47,427 nucleotides of DNA from Aquimarina litoralis (GTDB lineage: Bacteria; Bacteroidota; Bacteroidia; Flavobacteriales; Flavobacteriaceae), in NCBI RefSeq assembly GCF_019295435.1, contig NZ_WEKL01000021.1, positions 1 to 47,427 on the forward strand, in the 5' to 3' direction. Each line of letters opens with the position of its first letter. Position 1 is the stretch's first letter. Under the pieces are notes generated by a model, which was given only the letters and a program-made list of their open reading frames with translations, was not told the origin of the DNA and ran no database searches. The position numbers were made by a program, and so were the translations under genes. This document shows positions 7,469 through 16,539 of the stretch, in pieces.

Positions 7469-8596
7469 TTAGGACTCTTTTTTTGTTTTTTTAAAGTACT
7501 CGCTTGGTGTGAGTTGCGTATTTTTTTTAAATACATGGTTAAAAGTTGATTTCGAATAGAACCCACATTCATAAGCATGACCGAGTAAGGTAAGTTTACC
7601 CGCTTCTTCGGATTGTAGTCTCTTTTTGAATGCTTCTACTCGATATGAATTTACCAAATCATAAAAGTTTTGATGACAATTCTGATTTATTTTTGAAGAT
7701 AAAGGTTTGGTGTTCATTTCCATTAAATCAGCCAACATTGATAAATTTAAATTAGGGTTTAGATATGGCTTTTGGGTATCCATAAGTTCTTTTAGTTTTG
7801 TTATAAAAGCTTCATCTTTTTCTGAAATTTCCTTTTTAGAAGGTTTAGAAATCGGTTTTATATGGATCACTTCTCGTTCTTTTTGAATATATCCTTTAAA
7901 TCCAATCCAACACGTAATAATGGCTAGGATCGTAAAATTCGGTAAAAAGTAATATTCGCGGAGACTTTTGTCAAAAGCAAAACGATCTATTTCTGTTATA
8001 ACTCTCCATAGAAAATGATAACTTACATATATAATAATAGGTGTTTGCACCCAACGTAACGAAAGATTTTCAATTTTAGAATAGTAGTTTTTTAGTTGGT
8101 CTTGGTATTTTGCTAAAATTAACAAAGCGTATATACTATATATCCAGATAGAAAGTACTCCCAACCACTGTTGTGTTAGATACACATAAGAAAAGGTAGG
8201 TAATTCATCCAAATACAATCCATCAGAACCTATTCTATAAATCGCAGTTCTATAAAAAATAAATTCAAAAAGTAAGGGCACAAAATGAAGGTAATGTACT
8301 TTTCGGAATTTAAATTTGGGTTCAGTAATGCACTTTGTGTAGAAATAAATAGCGGGTCCTATACCATAGAGCAGTTCCATTTGGATATACCGAAATACAT
8401 AAAGTAGTCCGTAGTCTTTCAAAACATTAACAAGCACAATATTTACTACCATTAATGCATAGAAAAACACCAATAAGGCCAAGAAAAAATTAGCTAATTT
8501 TCTTGGACGCTTAAAAGCGATTAATCCACTAAAAATTATGGCTTGCAATGCAAAAACACAAATAATTGTGAATAAAATAGGGTTTGATGAGACCAA
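7469..8596 (-). CDS. Membrane-anchored AraC-family transcription regulator, copy 1
   Basis: 375 residues starting at TTG; a stop codon precedes it immediately and the next Met is 47 residues in. About seven hydrophobic segments fill residues 5-235 (for example ILFTIICVFALQAIIFSGL and FTILAIITCWIGF). A cytoplasmic linker rich in Lys/Glu follows, then an AraC DNA-binding domain (about 275-372) with LSMLADLMEMNTKPLSSKI and the second HTH ending in SKSTFNHVFKKNTQLTPSEY. This architecture suggests a sensor-regulator in the inner membrane. It sits directly before an exported S41 peptidase, a likely target or partner. Confidence 0.85.
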   Translation of the reverse strand: MVSSNPILFTIICVFALQAIIFSGLIAFKRPRKLANFFLALLVFFYALMVVNIVLVNVLKDYGLLYVFRYIQMELLYGIGPAIYFYTKCITEPKFKFRKVHYLHFVPLLFEFIFYRTAIYRIGSDGLYLDELPTFSYVYLTQQWLGVLSIWIYSIYALLILAKYQDQLKNYYSKIENLSLRWVQTPIIIYVSYHFLWRVITEIDRFAFDKSLREYYFLPNFTILAIITCWIGFKGYIQKEREVIHIKPISKPSKKEISEKDEAFITKLKELMDTQKPYLNPNLNLSMLADLMEMNTKPLSSKINQNCHQNFYDLVNSYRVEAFKKRLQSEEAGKLTLLGHAYECGFYSKSTFNHVFKKNTQLTPSEYFKKTKKES

Positions 8597-8787
8597 TTAA
8601 TATTCTTAATTTTATTGCTATTGACTAGCGTTAAATGTTAGGACTAATTTAGAACAAAACTGCTATAAAATTTAAAATCAACTTAGGTAATTTATATAAT
8701 ATCTATATTTCCCTTAAAAGGTTTTGCGAACTATATTTTTCTGAATTTTAAAAAGTCTCTATTAAGTTTTCTTTTTGATAATAAAGT

Positions 8788-9471
8788 CTAATTAGATCCT
8801 TTATTTATTGCTTTCAAAGCCTTTCTAGCGGCTGACTTTCCATTAGGCATTGCAGTTTTGGTAAGTTTAATCAATTTTTCTCTTGCAGCTTTATATTTAT
8901 GGTATCCGATCATTTGGATTGCTCTTTCTTGAATATACATATCCTCATCATCTAAAAATGGGTAAATAGTTGTTTCTATTTCATCATAAGAAGTCAGAGC
9001 CATTATCGAATATGCTAATTGTTGTCTAATATCTTCTTGTTCTGTATTTGCTAATTTGACTTTTAGTTCATTGATAATGGATGCTCTATTATTGAGTTTG
9101 GTAGTAGTAGCATTCAATGGAAAATCAAAAACCTTAGTATCCAATTCGTCAAAGTCATAAGCATCGGGGTTATTATTGATCATCATAATCAATGCTGATA
9201 TACTTGCAAATTTGGGTTCCAGATTTAATTCAGCATGTGATACATAACATACCAATCCTTTTAAAATTCCATTAGTATAAAAACACCAATAGTTAGAATT
9301 GTTATCAGTCAGTATAGGGATTAGTTGATCATAAACCTCATACTGCTCAAAATATTCGATCATGCCATTAAAGTCAGATTCTTCAACGAGTGCAAAACCA
9401 TCTCTTGATTGGTACTCTTCGAGTTTTTTTAAATCTTCTTTGTTGATGTTAAATTTTGAAAAATAATTCAT
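8788..9471 (-). CDS. SUKH-like domain protein with C-terminal HEAT repeats
   Basis: 227 residues, no signal peptide. Residues about 28-105 look like the second half of a SMI1/KNR4 (SUKH) domain: IPILTDNNSNYWCFYTNGI, a VCYVSHAE strand and a SISALIMMI helix. From about residue 130 come HEAT-like helical pairs (IRQQLAYSIMALTSYDEIE, MYIQERAIQMIGYHKYKAA, KSAARKALKAIN). SUKH proteins are common immunity proteins of polymorphic toxins and contact-dependent systems. No toxin lies beside it, so an orphan immunity role is only inference. It is followed after 12 bases by the CHMI-type gene. Confidence 0.65.
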   Translation of the reverse strand: MNYFSKFNINKEDLKKLEEYQSRDGFALVEESDFNGMIEYFEQYEVYDQLIPILTDNNSNYWCFYTNGILKGLVCYVSHAELNLEPKFASISALIMMINNNPDAYDFDELDTKVFDFPLNATTTKLNNRASIINELKVKLANTEQEDIRQQLAYSIMALTSYDEIETTIYPFLDDEDMYIQERAIQMIGYHKYKAAREKLIKLTKTAMPNGKSAARKALKAINKGSN

Positions 9472-9483
9472 AAGGTATTTTCC

Positions 9484-9828
9484 TTAAACCATAGATTTAT
9501 TACAATAGGTTGCTTTTTCAAAATCTCTGATATTTATTGAAATAATAGGTACATCTGGAAACATTGATTTCAACTCACTGATAATTTTTTCTGATAAATT
9601 TCTTTTTTGAGTAGCGGTTCGACCTTCCATGATATTCGCAAAAATGTGTATAAAATCATCTTTTGTATTTCCTATAGTATAATATTCAAAAGGGTTGATT
9701 CTTACTTTAATATCTCCTTTGTCAAAAAGTTCAGTTGATTCTGCGGTATCATAAACTTTTTGGATGATTTCTTCTGGAGATTTAATTTTGATAATGTTTT
9801 TAGAACAATCAATTACAAAGTGTGGCAT
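9484..9828 (-). CDS. 5-carboxymethyl-2-hydroxymuconate delta-isomerase-like tautomerase
   Basis: 114 residues, close to the usual 115-125 of CHMI. It begins MPHFVIDCS; after Met removal Pro1 would be the catalytic base, as in the tautomerase superfamily. Conserved-looking blocks include DIKVRINPFEYYTIGNTKDD, HIFANIMEGRTATQK and an end strand VPIISINIRDFEKATYCNK. CHMI works in homoprotocatechuate degradation, but no other gene of that pathway is here. It may therefore act on another substrate. It is downstream of an unknown membrane protein and upstream of the SUKH-HEAT gene on the same strand. Confidence 0.85.
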   Translation of the reverse strand: MPHFVIDCSKNIIKIKSPEEIIQKVYDTAESTELFDKGDIKVRINPFEYYTIGNTKDDFIHIFANIMEGRTATQKRNLSEKIISELKSMFPDVPIISINIRDFEKATYCNKSMV

Positions 9829-9886
9829 AAATTATTTATTAGTTCAATATTAAGTGATCTTCTATATGTCAATTAGGAATGTTATT

Positions 9887-10261
9887 TTATTCAGAGCGAA
9901 CTAGTAATATCAATAAAATTACTCCGGCAAAATATAAGGCAAGTCCAATATATAATCGGGACATATGTTTTTCTGCTTCTTTTTTTCTTCCCAGTGCTTT
10001 TAATAATGCTATATGGCGAAAATGTCTGTTTAAAGCAAAAGCTGTATACAATGGATCCCACTGATTCATATTTAATTCAGTGTCTCGTTTGGAGAAATTC
10101 AAGTCATATTTTTGCTGAAGTCGTAATTTTTCATTTTCATTAATATTACGAGAATTGTACTCTTTTTTTAGTTTGTCTACAGTAGTTTTATCAATGGAAT
10201 TACTCTGAATCAACTGAAATAATTGATAATTGTCTAGGAGTCTGATTTTATTAGGTTCCAT
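9887..10261 (-). CDS. Tail-anchored small membrane protein, unknown
   Basis: 124 residues, not recognised. The first 100 residues are hydrophilic and helical (IQSNSIDKTTVDKLKKEY, LRLQQKYDLNFSKRD). A single hydrophobic segment (LYIGLALYFAGVILLILLV, about 103-121) ends the protein, so it should be C-terminally anchored with its bulk in the cytoplasm. It lies 54 bases after the DUF695 gene and 58 before the CHMI-type gene, and may be cotranscribed with both. Confidence 0.55.
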   Translation of the reverse strand: MEPNKIRLLDNYQLFQLIQSNSIDKTTVDKLKKEYNSRNINENEKLRLQQKYDLNFSKRDTELNMNQWDPLYTAFALNRHFRHIALLKALGRKKEAEKHMSRLYIGLALYFAGVILLILLVRSE

Positions 10262-10315
10262 TAGATTTTATTTTACTTACTTTATAAGTCATACTATATG
10301 TTCTAGACTTATTTG

Positions 10316-11404
10316 TTATGTAAATCTATTAAATGATTGCCAATATTTGTCTTTATAAATGTCAAATTCTATCTCAATATTATTTTGATACTCTTTTTTG
10401 ATATTGTGAAGTACTTTAGATGGTTTTCTAAATTCAATACATGCGAAATATATTTCTCTTAGGGAATCAGCTGTTTGTCTTCCAATGTTCAGATAACCGT
10501 CAGAATCCTTTAATTCTAACATTATTTTTTCTTCTATCTCATTTAGCAGTTGATATGTGGATTCATTAGGCATTCCGTTGTTATCTTTTCCATCATATTT
10601 AATTTCTACCACAGTTATCCAAGGATGGGATGCTTTACAATCCCAGTGCAATATATCTGTATTTATTACTGCAAGTAGGGGAAGACCATTTTTTAATTGT
10701 GCCTCAAATCCAGCATAACTGTCATTTTCAGTATGATGTCTAAAACCTTTATATTTCTCGATGAATTCTTTTTCTCTCCAAGTCAAAAAATCTTGTAGCT
10801 TTTCCAATGGAATTAGTTCTTTGGTAGCATCTTTTGGATTGATGATATTGATATTATCAATTGTAGTAACTGAATTTAATTCACCCAAAGAGTTATCTAA
10901 GGCAAGGTAAACGCCATTTGTCATTACAGATTTGTTTTCTTCATTGAAATCTTTGTGGGTAATCGTGATATCAATTTCATCTGGCATTTGCTCATGTTCT
11001 GTTGCATAAAAACTCATGGCACTTTCATCAAATTTATAGCCATCCATTTGAATCCCAAATTTCTTTAAATCAGATGGTTGCTTAAGTGCTGTGATTTTCC
11101 AATTGTCCATACTTGGCGCTGCACTTACTAATTCTTCTACGAATACGATATTTTTGATAACCCCATCTGCTGTTAAAATTAGTTCAGCAGTATCTTCATC
11201 GGACATTCCTACTAAAAACCAAAAACCATCTTTTAATTCATTTAGCTTAGGCGTTAACCTATCAAAAAATACAGCATTGATATTGCCTTGATTTTTGATA
11301 ACTTGATGGAATTTTTTTTCGTTTTGTTCAAACCATTTCCAGAAATCAGCATAGGAATTTATGGGTTGTTCTTTTGGACTAAATATTGATTTTATAAAAT
11401 TCAT
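10316..11404 (-). CDS. DUF695 domain protein
   Basis: 362 residues, cytoplasmic. The N-terminal part (about 15-190) has NSYADFWKWFEQNEKKFHQ and a beta-rich body. The C-terminal part (about 225-360) fits DUF695: HPWITVVEIKYDG, GMPNESTYQLLNEIEEKI, YLNIGRQTADSLREIYFA and the closing DKYWQSFNRF. DUF695 has no established activity; it is often found beside immunity-type genes. The RDD membrane gene upstream ends 46 bases before it. Confidence 0.75.
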   Translation of the reverse strand: MNFIKSIFSPKEQPINSYADFWKWFEQNEKKFHQVIKNQGNINAVFFDRLTPKLNELKDGFWFLVGMSDEDTAELILTADGVIKNIVFVEELVSAAPSMDNWKITALKQPSDLKKFGIQMDGYKFDESAMSFYATEHEQMPDEIDITITHKDFNEENKSVMTNGVYLALDNSLGELNSVTTIDNINIINPKDATKELIPLEKLQDFLTWREKEFIEKYKGFRHHTENDSYAGFEAQLKNGLPLLAVINTDILHWDCKASHPWITVVEIKYDGKDNNGMPNESTYQLLNEIEEKIMLELKDSDGYLNIGRQTADSLREIYFACIEFRKPSKVLHNIKKEYQNNIEIEFDIYKDKYWQSFNRFT

Positions 11405-11450
11405 GTATTCGTTGTTCTATTTTTTTTAAATCTTGATATGATACTTTTTA

Positions 11451-11891
11451 TTAAGATTTTTCAAGGTGCTTCATTTTGACAACAATGGTTTTTCCCCACA
11501 TATCTCCAACTCTTTGGTTCTTATCAGAGCTATTTATAGTGACGATTCCAATTAATCCAAAGAAAAACATATCAATCGGATCCAATAAATGCCTTTTTAG
11601 AGATTCTCCAAATGTTAACTTTCGATTTCGTCCATTGATTGGTATCGCTTTTAATCCAACTATAGAATTGCCAATAGTACCTCCTAATCCACTTTCCAAG
11701 ATTACAGTCATAATAAGCCAAAAAAGTACAGGTATTAGTGCAGGAGCTCCTTCTAGATAATAACCTCCTTCATCATTAGGTTTACCAAGAATAAAGATAA
11801 TTGCAAATGTAAATCCATAAATAATTCCATAATCAATTAACCCGGCTATTATACGAAGCCCTATATTAGGTTCAGTTTTAATTTCAGTCAA
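11451..11891 (-). CDS. RDD family membrane protein
   Basis: 146 residues starting at TTG (no ATG is available upstream in frame). The RDD pattern is clear: PNIGLRIIAGLIDYGIIYG at the N-terminus with the Arg-Asp pair, three hydrophobic helices, GLGGTIGNSIVGLKAIPIN, and a late LKRHLLDPIDMFFFG followed by RVGDMWGKTIVVK. RDD proteins are small polytopic membrane proteins; some act in ion transport. An ECF-type promoter motif lies 41 bases upstream of the start and is shared with three other genes in the window. Confidence 0.85.
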   Translation of the reverse strand: MTEIKTEPNIGLRIIAGLIDYGIIYGFTFAIIFILGKPNDEGGYYLEGAPALIPVLFWLIMTVILESGLGGTIGNSIVGLKAIPINGRNRKLTFGESLKRHLLDPIDMFFFGLIGIVTINSSDKNQRVGDMWGKTIVVKMKHLEKS

Positions 11892-11931
11892 AATGTTTGT
11901 TTTTGTTAATAAATAATAGTGTTTATAGTAT

Positions 11932-11957
11932 GTATCATATAAGAGTGAAATGTTACC
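11932..11957 (-). promoter_or_regulatory. ECF-type promoter motif, copy 1 (RDD gene)
   Basis: Minus strand reads GGTAACATTTCAC at the upstream end and GATACATAC downstream, with 15 bases between GTAAC and GATAC. The same two boxes at the same spacing occur at 18215, 22636 and 26806. ECF sigma factors commonly use an AAC-containing -35 box and a -10 box at about this distance. Confidence 0.6.
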
Positions 11958-12081
11958 CTAACTCCATCATTTTTAAACAAACTATTTGCTAAGTTTTTAT
12001 TGCTATTTGTAATTATTATGATTTATCAAGAAGATCTATTGTGCTATTTCTATGCTGCGGACAGCTGAATATTTTACCCGA

Positions 12082-12525
12082 CTATTTTTTCTTTTTCCAT
12101 TGATTTAAAGCTTTCTTAAAAAAATGATTGGTATTTTTTTCATTATCATCAACATACACTTTAAATTCAGATTTGTCCTTTTTTATCACTTTTATAAATG
12201 AAGCATAAGTCATTGATTTGGTCAAATCTTTTGTAAGTAATGTGTCTATTTCATTATAAAATGCAGAGTGTATTTCTCGAGTATTCTTTTTTTTATCAAT
12301 CCAATAACTTGCAAGTCTCTTATCTGTAATTAAATTTCCACTTGTTTGAATGTTCATTTGAGAAGTAAAAAGAATAATTTTTTCCTTTTCCTCGATTAGC
12401 CCTATATCCTCGAGATATTTTATATTAGTTTGGCTTAATTTTTTACCATTTTTGATGCTATTGTTACACGAAATCATGAGTACTGTAATCAATATTAAAT
12501 AAGCCGTTGATTTAAGTGTTTTCAT
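12082..12525 (-). CDS. Lipoprotein, unknown function
   Basis: 147 residues. The signal (AYLILITVLMISC) ends at Cys20, giving an envelope lipoprotein. The mature part is charged, with IIKNGKK-like Lys runs and a mixed alpha/beta pattern (EIHSAFYNEIDTLLTKDL, SEFKVYVDDNEKNTNHFF). No family recognised. It stands alone between two gaps of 190 and 89 bases. Confidence 0.6.
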   Translation of the reverse strand: MKTLKSTAYLILITVLMISCNNSIKNGKKLSQTNIKYLEDIGLIEEKEKIILFTSQMNIQTSGNLITDKRLASYWIDKKKNTREIHSAFYNEIDTLLTKDLTKSMTYASFIKVIKKDKSEFKVYVDDNEKNTNHFFKKALNQWKKKK

Positions 12526-12614
12526 AGCTTAATGTAGTTTTTGAAAGAAAGCAATCGATTCTAAGTTTTCTATAAATCAGTTTTTTGTTCGCAAATATTT
12601 ACTGATGAAGGCTA

Positions 12615-13190
12615 TTATTTTCCAAGCCAATCAAATAGCATTTTGATAGGCATTGTTAAAATAGCGATTAAGAAATCCATCAAAAATCCAATTATTGGTA
12701 ATATTAGGTATATAAACCATTTGTATTTGAATTTGGTTGTAATTCCGTTCGTTAGGCTTTTCCATGCGACTAGTATCTTTTCTTTATAATAATACAGAAT
12801 TAAAACATCTGTTAATATCATACCTGATATCCTAATCGGAAGTCTAACACCATGAATTCCTGTAGTAAAAGCAATATCAATTACTAAAATTTGTGCTAAT
12901 ATGGATAAGACTAATAAAGCTCCAATCAGGATAGTTCTATTGAATATCAGTAATATTCCACCAACAATTTCTAAAATTCCTGTCGAAATATTAAAAAATG
13001 TACTTCGTCCATATAAATGCCAAGCCACATAAAAACTGTCAATATCTTTAATAGGTTGCTCTAAAATTGAAGGATCGTGAACTCCAAATTGACTTAATGT
13101 CAATTTACTCCATCCATAACTAATCATATAAAAAATCAAATACCATCGTAATGTTAAAACCCCAAAATCAATTAGTTTCTCTTTTTTCAA
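12615..13190 (-). CDS. DoxX-like membrane protein
   Basis: 191 residues, TTG start, about five hydrophobic segments. The pattern YGWSKLTLSQFGVHDPS, then WHLYGRSTFFNISTGILE and GGILLIFNRTILIGALLV, is that of DoxX-like proteins. It is a paralogue of the protein at 22761-23672, which has WSFFGRSYHYNLFIGIAE in the matching place. The function of these proteins is unclear; quinone-linked oxidoreductase partners are known for true DoxX. It is the second gene of a unit, 12 bases after a small secreted protein gene. Confidence 0.8.
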   Translation of the reverse strand: MKKEKLIDFGVLTLRWYLIFYMISYGWSKLTLSQFGVHDPSILEQPIKDIDSFYVAWHLYGRSTFFNISTGILEIVGGILLIFNRTILIGALLVLSILAQILVIDIAFTTGIHGVRLPIRISGMILTDVLILYYYKEKILVAWKSLTNGITTKFKYKWFIYLILPIIGFLMDFLIAILTMPIKMLFDWLGK

Positions 13191-13202
13191 CTTGCTATGT
13201 TT

Positions 13203-13709
13203 TTAATTTGAATTTTGTTGTGGACAACCGTTTGTTCTTTCTTCTTTTGTTAAAGTCCAGACATTTATTGCTTTACGTTTTAATTTGTTTTCAGAAGAAG
13301 GTCCAATTAATTCAATTTCTAAGATACTCTTGGTAGCAATTTTGTAATCCGAACTTTCGATAAGATATCCATTAACATATATACCATTATTCTTCGCAAT
13401 ACCGAACAAATCATTGAGTTGAGATTGTTTCTTGTAAGGAATTCTTTTCTTTAGGCTAATAAACAGAATTCCATGTTCAGTCAGATTATAGAATTTATGT
13501 TCTTTGGGATTTGGTTTATCTTTTAGAATACTTATTTCTTCTATTGATTCTTTTGATGCTCCTACCGTACTTTCATTAGCTATAATATCTTTATTCACAA
13601 TAATCATAGGACAATTACTTTTTACAAAAGGTAATTTTTTATAATTGTCTTGCGAATGACAATTAGCATAAATTATGAGGAATACTAATGTGATTAATGT
13701 TCTGTCCAT
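13203..13709 (-). CDS. Small exported protein with TonB-plug-like segment
   Basis: 168 residues with an N-terminal hydrophobic signal (LITLVFLIIYANCHSQ). Residues about 50-85 read SKESIEEISILKDKPNPKE and then GILFISLKKRI. This resembles the plug segment of SusC/TonB receptors (IESIEVLKD...GVILI) but without a barrel. Such short plug-like proteins are common and uncharacterised in flavobacteria; the resemblance is by eye. It leads the unit containing the DoxX-like gene. A Cys (SHSQ preceded by NC) could be lipidated, but the lipobox is weak. Confidence 0.55.
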   Translation of the reverse strand: MDRTLITLVFLIIYANCHSQDNYKKLPFVKSNCPMIIVNKDIIANESTVGASKESIEEISILKDKPNPKEHKFYNLTEHGILFISLKKRIPYKKQSQLNDLFGIAKNNGIYVNGYLIESSDYKIATKSILEIELIGPSSENKLKRKAINVWTLTKEERTNGCPQQNSN

Positions 13710-13868
13710 ATGAGTGGAGTTAATCTAGTACAATTTTGTGAGTAAAAGTTGTTAATTTAAATTTTTAACATGTACTAAGTTTTCAAAAATTAATACTGTA
13801 TATGATTTATTAATCAGTAGTTTAGGTGATAGCTTGTTATTTTTTATTTGAGTTATTTTATGGTTGAA

Positions 13869-14639
13869 CTATAATCCTACCCAAGAATTAAATGAAGCCG
13901 TATTGTTTTGACTGGTTTTAAGATGATGAGATTTTATCTGTATTGCAACGGTATTTTTAGTATACCTGCTAATTTTTTCAATATAATTCCTGTTCACTAT
14001 TTCACTACGGTTGATTTTAAAAAACACCTCTGGATTTAGTATTTCTTGTATTTCTTTTAACGAGGTTTGATTGAGTAGATGTTTTTTATTAACGGTATCA
14101 TAGGCGAAAATGACACCATAATCAGATTGAAAAAAGGTAATATCATTTACTTTTAGAAAGTAAATTTCATTGCTAGACTTGATGGGGATATAATCTTTGT
14201 AAACTGTTTCTGACGCTAACTTACGTTGATAATAGTTGTCGAGTACACCCAAAAGTTCATTAGTATTGGTACTCATTTTATTCTTGAGGGTTTTGTATTT
14301 ATTCCAAGCTTTTTCAAAACGAGCATATGAAAACGGTTTTAGTAAATATTCAATGCCGTTGGTTTCAAAAGCATTCATCCAAAAATCATTGTATGCAGTA
14401 GCAAAAATGATTGGGTAATTCATGGTGATTTTATCGTAAGCTTCAAAAACGTTACCATCTCGTAATTCTATATCCGAAAAAATGATATCAACCTCAGGTA
14501 ATGTTTTAAAAAAAGACAAGGTTTCGGTTACGGTTTCAATCTCTTTTATTACCACATAAGGTTCACCAAGTTTGTCTAAATAGTTTTTCAACTTTTTTCT
14601 TGCAGGTGATTCATCTTCTATGAGTACTATTTTAATCAT
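13869..14639 (-). CDS. LytTR family response regulator
   Basis: 256 residues. The receiver domain (1-125) has the acidic pair IEDE (7-10), phosphoacceptor Asp56 in FSDIEL, a Thr/Ala switch region (FATAY) and Lys in YLLKPF. The LytTR DNA-binding domain (about 155-256) has YFLKVNDITFFQSDYGVIF, FFKINRSEIVNRNYIEKI and a C-terminal beta end. Overlaps the upstream kinase gene by 8 bases, the sign of a coupled two-component pair. LytTR domains bind direct repeats about two helical turns apart; such a repeat lies at 16583-16617. Confidence 0.93.
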   Translation of the reverse strand: MIKIVLIEDESPARKKLKNYLDKLGEPYVVIKEIETVTETLSFFKTLPEVDIIFSDIELRDGNVFEAYDKITMNYPIIFATAYNDFWMNAFETNGIEYLLKPFSYARFEKAWNKYKTLKNKMSTNTNELLGVLDNYYQRKLASETVYKDYIPIKSSNEIYFLKVNDITFFQSDYGVIFAYDTVNKKHLLNQTSLKEIQEILNPEVFFKINRSEIVNRNYIEKISRYTKNTVAIQIKSHHLKTSQNNTASFNSWVGL

Positions 14640-15687
14640 TCTTGTTCATTTTAATAAAGGGCAAAATCACTGTAAAATTATCTTGTGTATCCTGAATACT
14701 AATAGAAGAATTGGTTAACAATTGAAACTGCTCAGATAAATTTTTTAGGGCTACACCATTTCCTTTTTTATGCTGATTTTTCTCTATTTTATTATTAGAT
14801 ACTTTTAAACCGTTTTCTGTGGAAATAGATATGTTTACTGGATTTGAACTAGTACCTAGATTGTGTACAATTGCGTTTTCTATCAATACTTGTATGCAAA
14901 ATGGAGGTACTATGATAGTAGATTCTTTAAGATCTTCTTGAACTGTTAAGTGATAATACCCTTGATATCTTTTTTCCATTAACTCAAAATAATTTTGCGT
15001 AAAAGCTAGTTCTTCCTGAAGTGTAGTAAGCTCTTTATCCGCTTTTTTTATCACATAACGATATAGCTCTGAAAACTGACTTAAAAAGTTCGAAGCTTGT
15101 TCTTGGTCTTCTTCGATTAGCTGATCTAACACATTTAAATTATTAAACAGAAAATGTGGATTTAATTGTGCTTTTAATTGTTGGATTTTACTTTTTGAAT
15201 TACTGATTTCGAATTCACTGATCCTTCTTTTGTAACTTGTATTGTCTTTAGAATATAAGTAAGCCAGAGAGAGTCCTCCAAAAATTAAAAAATCTACTAT
15301 TTGACTAAATACTTTATAAGTAATTTGATGGGAAGTACCATAATTTCTTGAAATAGTATCAAAACTTAGCGAAATTATGATACCAAATACATTTTCTACG
15401 ATTAAGTAGGCGATAAAGCTTATTCCAAAAAACTTTACGTATGTCCATAAGGAAGGTGAGGTCTCGCTTATTCTTTTTTCAGTTTTTCTTTTTATAAAAT
15501 CTATAAAAACGAAAATTAGAGTTGCTTTTATAAATATCCAAAATGGAGTATCAGGGTGAAAAACATAATCATCCCAAGAGTTTGCTATTCCAATTTTATT
15601 TTTGAGGGTTAATACCCAACTGAATATAAATAGAAAAAGAATATAGGACTGATTGCTTTCAAGATATCGAACTGCTTTTTTCATCAT
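14632..15687 (-). CDS. LytS-like sensor histidine kinase
   Basis: 351 residues from the ATG at 15687; a GTG 60 bases upstream would add 20 residues with no clear benefit, and the adjacent ATG at 15684 is equally possible. Four hydrophobic segments lie in the first 150 residues. The His_kinase domain carries QQLKAQLNPHFLFNNLN (phosphoacceptor His about residue 178), then YFELMEKRYQG and the ATPase N-box PPFCIQVLIENAIVHN, with a GNGVALKNL glycine loop near the C-terminus. It phosphorylates the overlapping LytTR regulator. The signal sensed is not readable. Confidence 0.92.
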   Translation of the reverse strand: MMKKAVRYLESNQSYILFLFIFSWVLTLKNKIGIANSWDDYVFHPDTPFWIFIKATLIFVFIDFIKRKTEKRISETSPSLWTYVKFFGISFIAYLIVENVFGIIISLSFDTISRNYGTSHQITYKVFSQIVDFLIFGGLSLAYLYSKDNTSYKRRISEFEISNSKSKIQQLKAQLNPHFLFNNLNVLDQLIEEDQEQASNFLSQFSELYRYVIKKADKELTTLQEELAFTQNYFELMEKRYQGYYHLTVQEDLKESTIIVPPFCIQVLIENAIVHNLGTSSNPVNISISTENGLKVSNNKIEKNQHKKGNGVALKNLSEQFQLLTNSSISIQDTQDNFTVILPFIKMNKND

Positions 15688-15757
15688 AAATAGCTGTAAA
15701 TATATATAAATTGTTAAGACGATTTTTTTTGAAAACCGCCTTAACACTATTTAGATC

Positions 15758-16507
15758 TTATTTTTTTACTGGCCAAGAACTTACCTTATTTCCATTTTGA
15801 TCAAATGTTTCTAAACGCACATTGTTTTTAGAATCTATACAAAACATTGCTCTCATATTTCCTTGATCATCATACAGAAATAAACCATTTGGACCTCCTT
15901 TACCTCGATTAGCCAATTCTAGTCTTTTGGTAATACCTATTAAACCTTTGGTTTTGTATTCGTTATATTTCTCTCTTCGTATTTTCCTATCTTTGATTGT
16001 ATCCAGTTCTGCCCAAATTTTTGAGGTAGTAGATTGGGTAGAATTTTCACCGAGATCATTAAAAACTAAAGAGCTTCGAACACTTCTTTGTCCATCTCTT
16101 TTCAGATCAGTATTTAAAAGTTGCATAGCTTGATCTCCATCATATTTATCATAGGTTAATGATAAACCAGCACTATGTCCATTCTTTGTTTTAGCTCCAT
16201 CATAAATAAAACCACCACATTCAATACCTTCTTCGTTAAAGAACAGCATTCCGGAGCGTTTTTTTCGCTGTACATTTACAGGTCTATTGTTGATAGTATC
16301 TTTTCCGTTCGGAAATTCTTCTACATTGGTGATAATCATTTTTACAGTACCGTCTTTTTCTACAATATTGATACGCTCTACATCTATAGTACCGAATTTT
16401 TTGTTTCCAGATTGTTTAAAAGCAACGGATGCAAATGTGAAAATTCCTAAAACCGTTGTAATTGCGAATGTTCTTAAAAATACTAACTCCTTTTTTGTGT
16501 TCTTCAT
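15758..16507 (-). CDS. Exported or membrane-anchored protein in a LytS/LytTR operon, unknown
   Basis: 249 residues. One N-terminal hydrophobic helix (FLRTFAITTVLGIFTFASV) serves as anchor or signal. The rest is soluble and beta-rich, with a recurring sheet motif: IDVERINIVEKDGTVKMII, SGMLFFNEEGIECGGFIYD, NGLFLYDDQGNMRAMFCID and VRLETFDQNGNKVSSW. These look like four related strand-turn units, maybe a repeat or propeller-like sheet. I do not recognise a named family. It is the first gene of the operon with kinase and regulator, so it may be sensor input or the regulated output. Confidence 0.65.
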   Translation of the reverse strand: MKNTKKELVFLRTFAITTVLGIFTFASVAFKQSGNKKFGTIDVERINIVEKDGTVKMIITNVEEFPNGKDTINNRPVNVQRKKRSGMLFFNEEGIECGGFIYDGAKTKNGHSAGLSLTYDKYDGDQAMQLLNTDLKRDGQRSVRSSLVFNDLGENSTQSTTSKIWAELDTIKDRKIRREKYNEYKTKGLIGITKRLELANRGKGGPNGLFLYDDQGNMRAMFCIDSKNNVRLETFDQNGNKVSSWPVKK

Positions 16508-16539
16508 GGTGAATAGATTGAATAATTAATTTGTTGCCA

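Noticed and set aside
14236-16529. Several plus-strand open frames over the LytTR operon
   Set aside because: They are antisense to well-supported genes (response regulator, exported protein) and have no family pattern or promoter.
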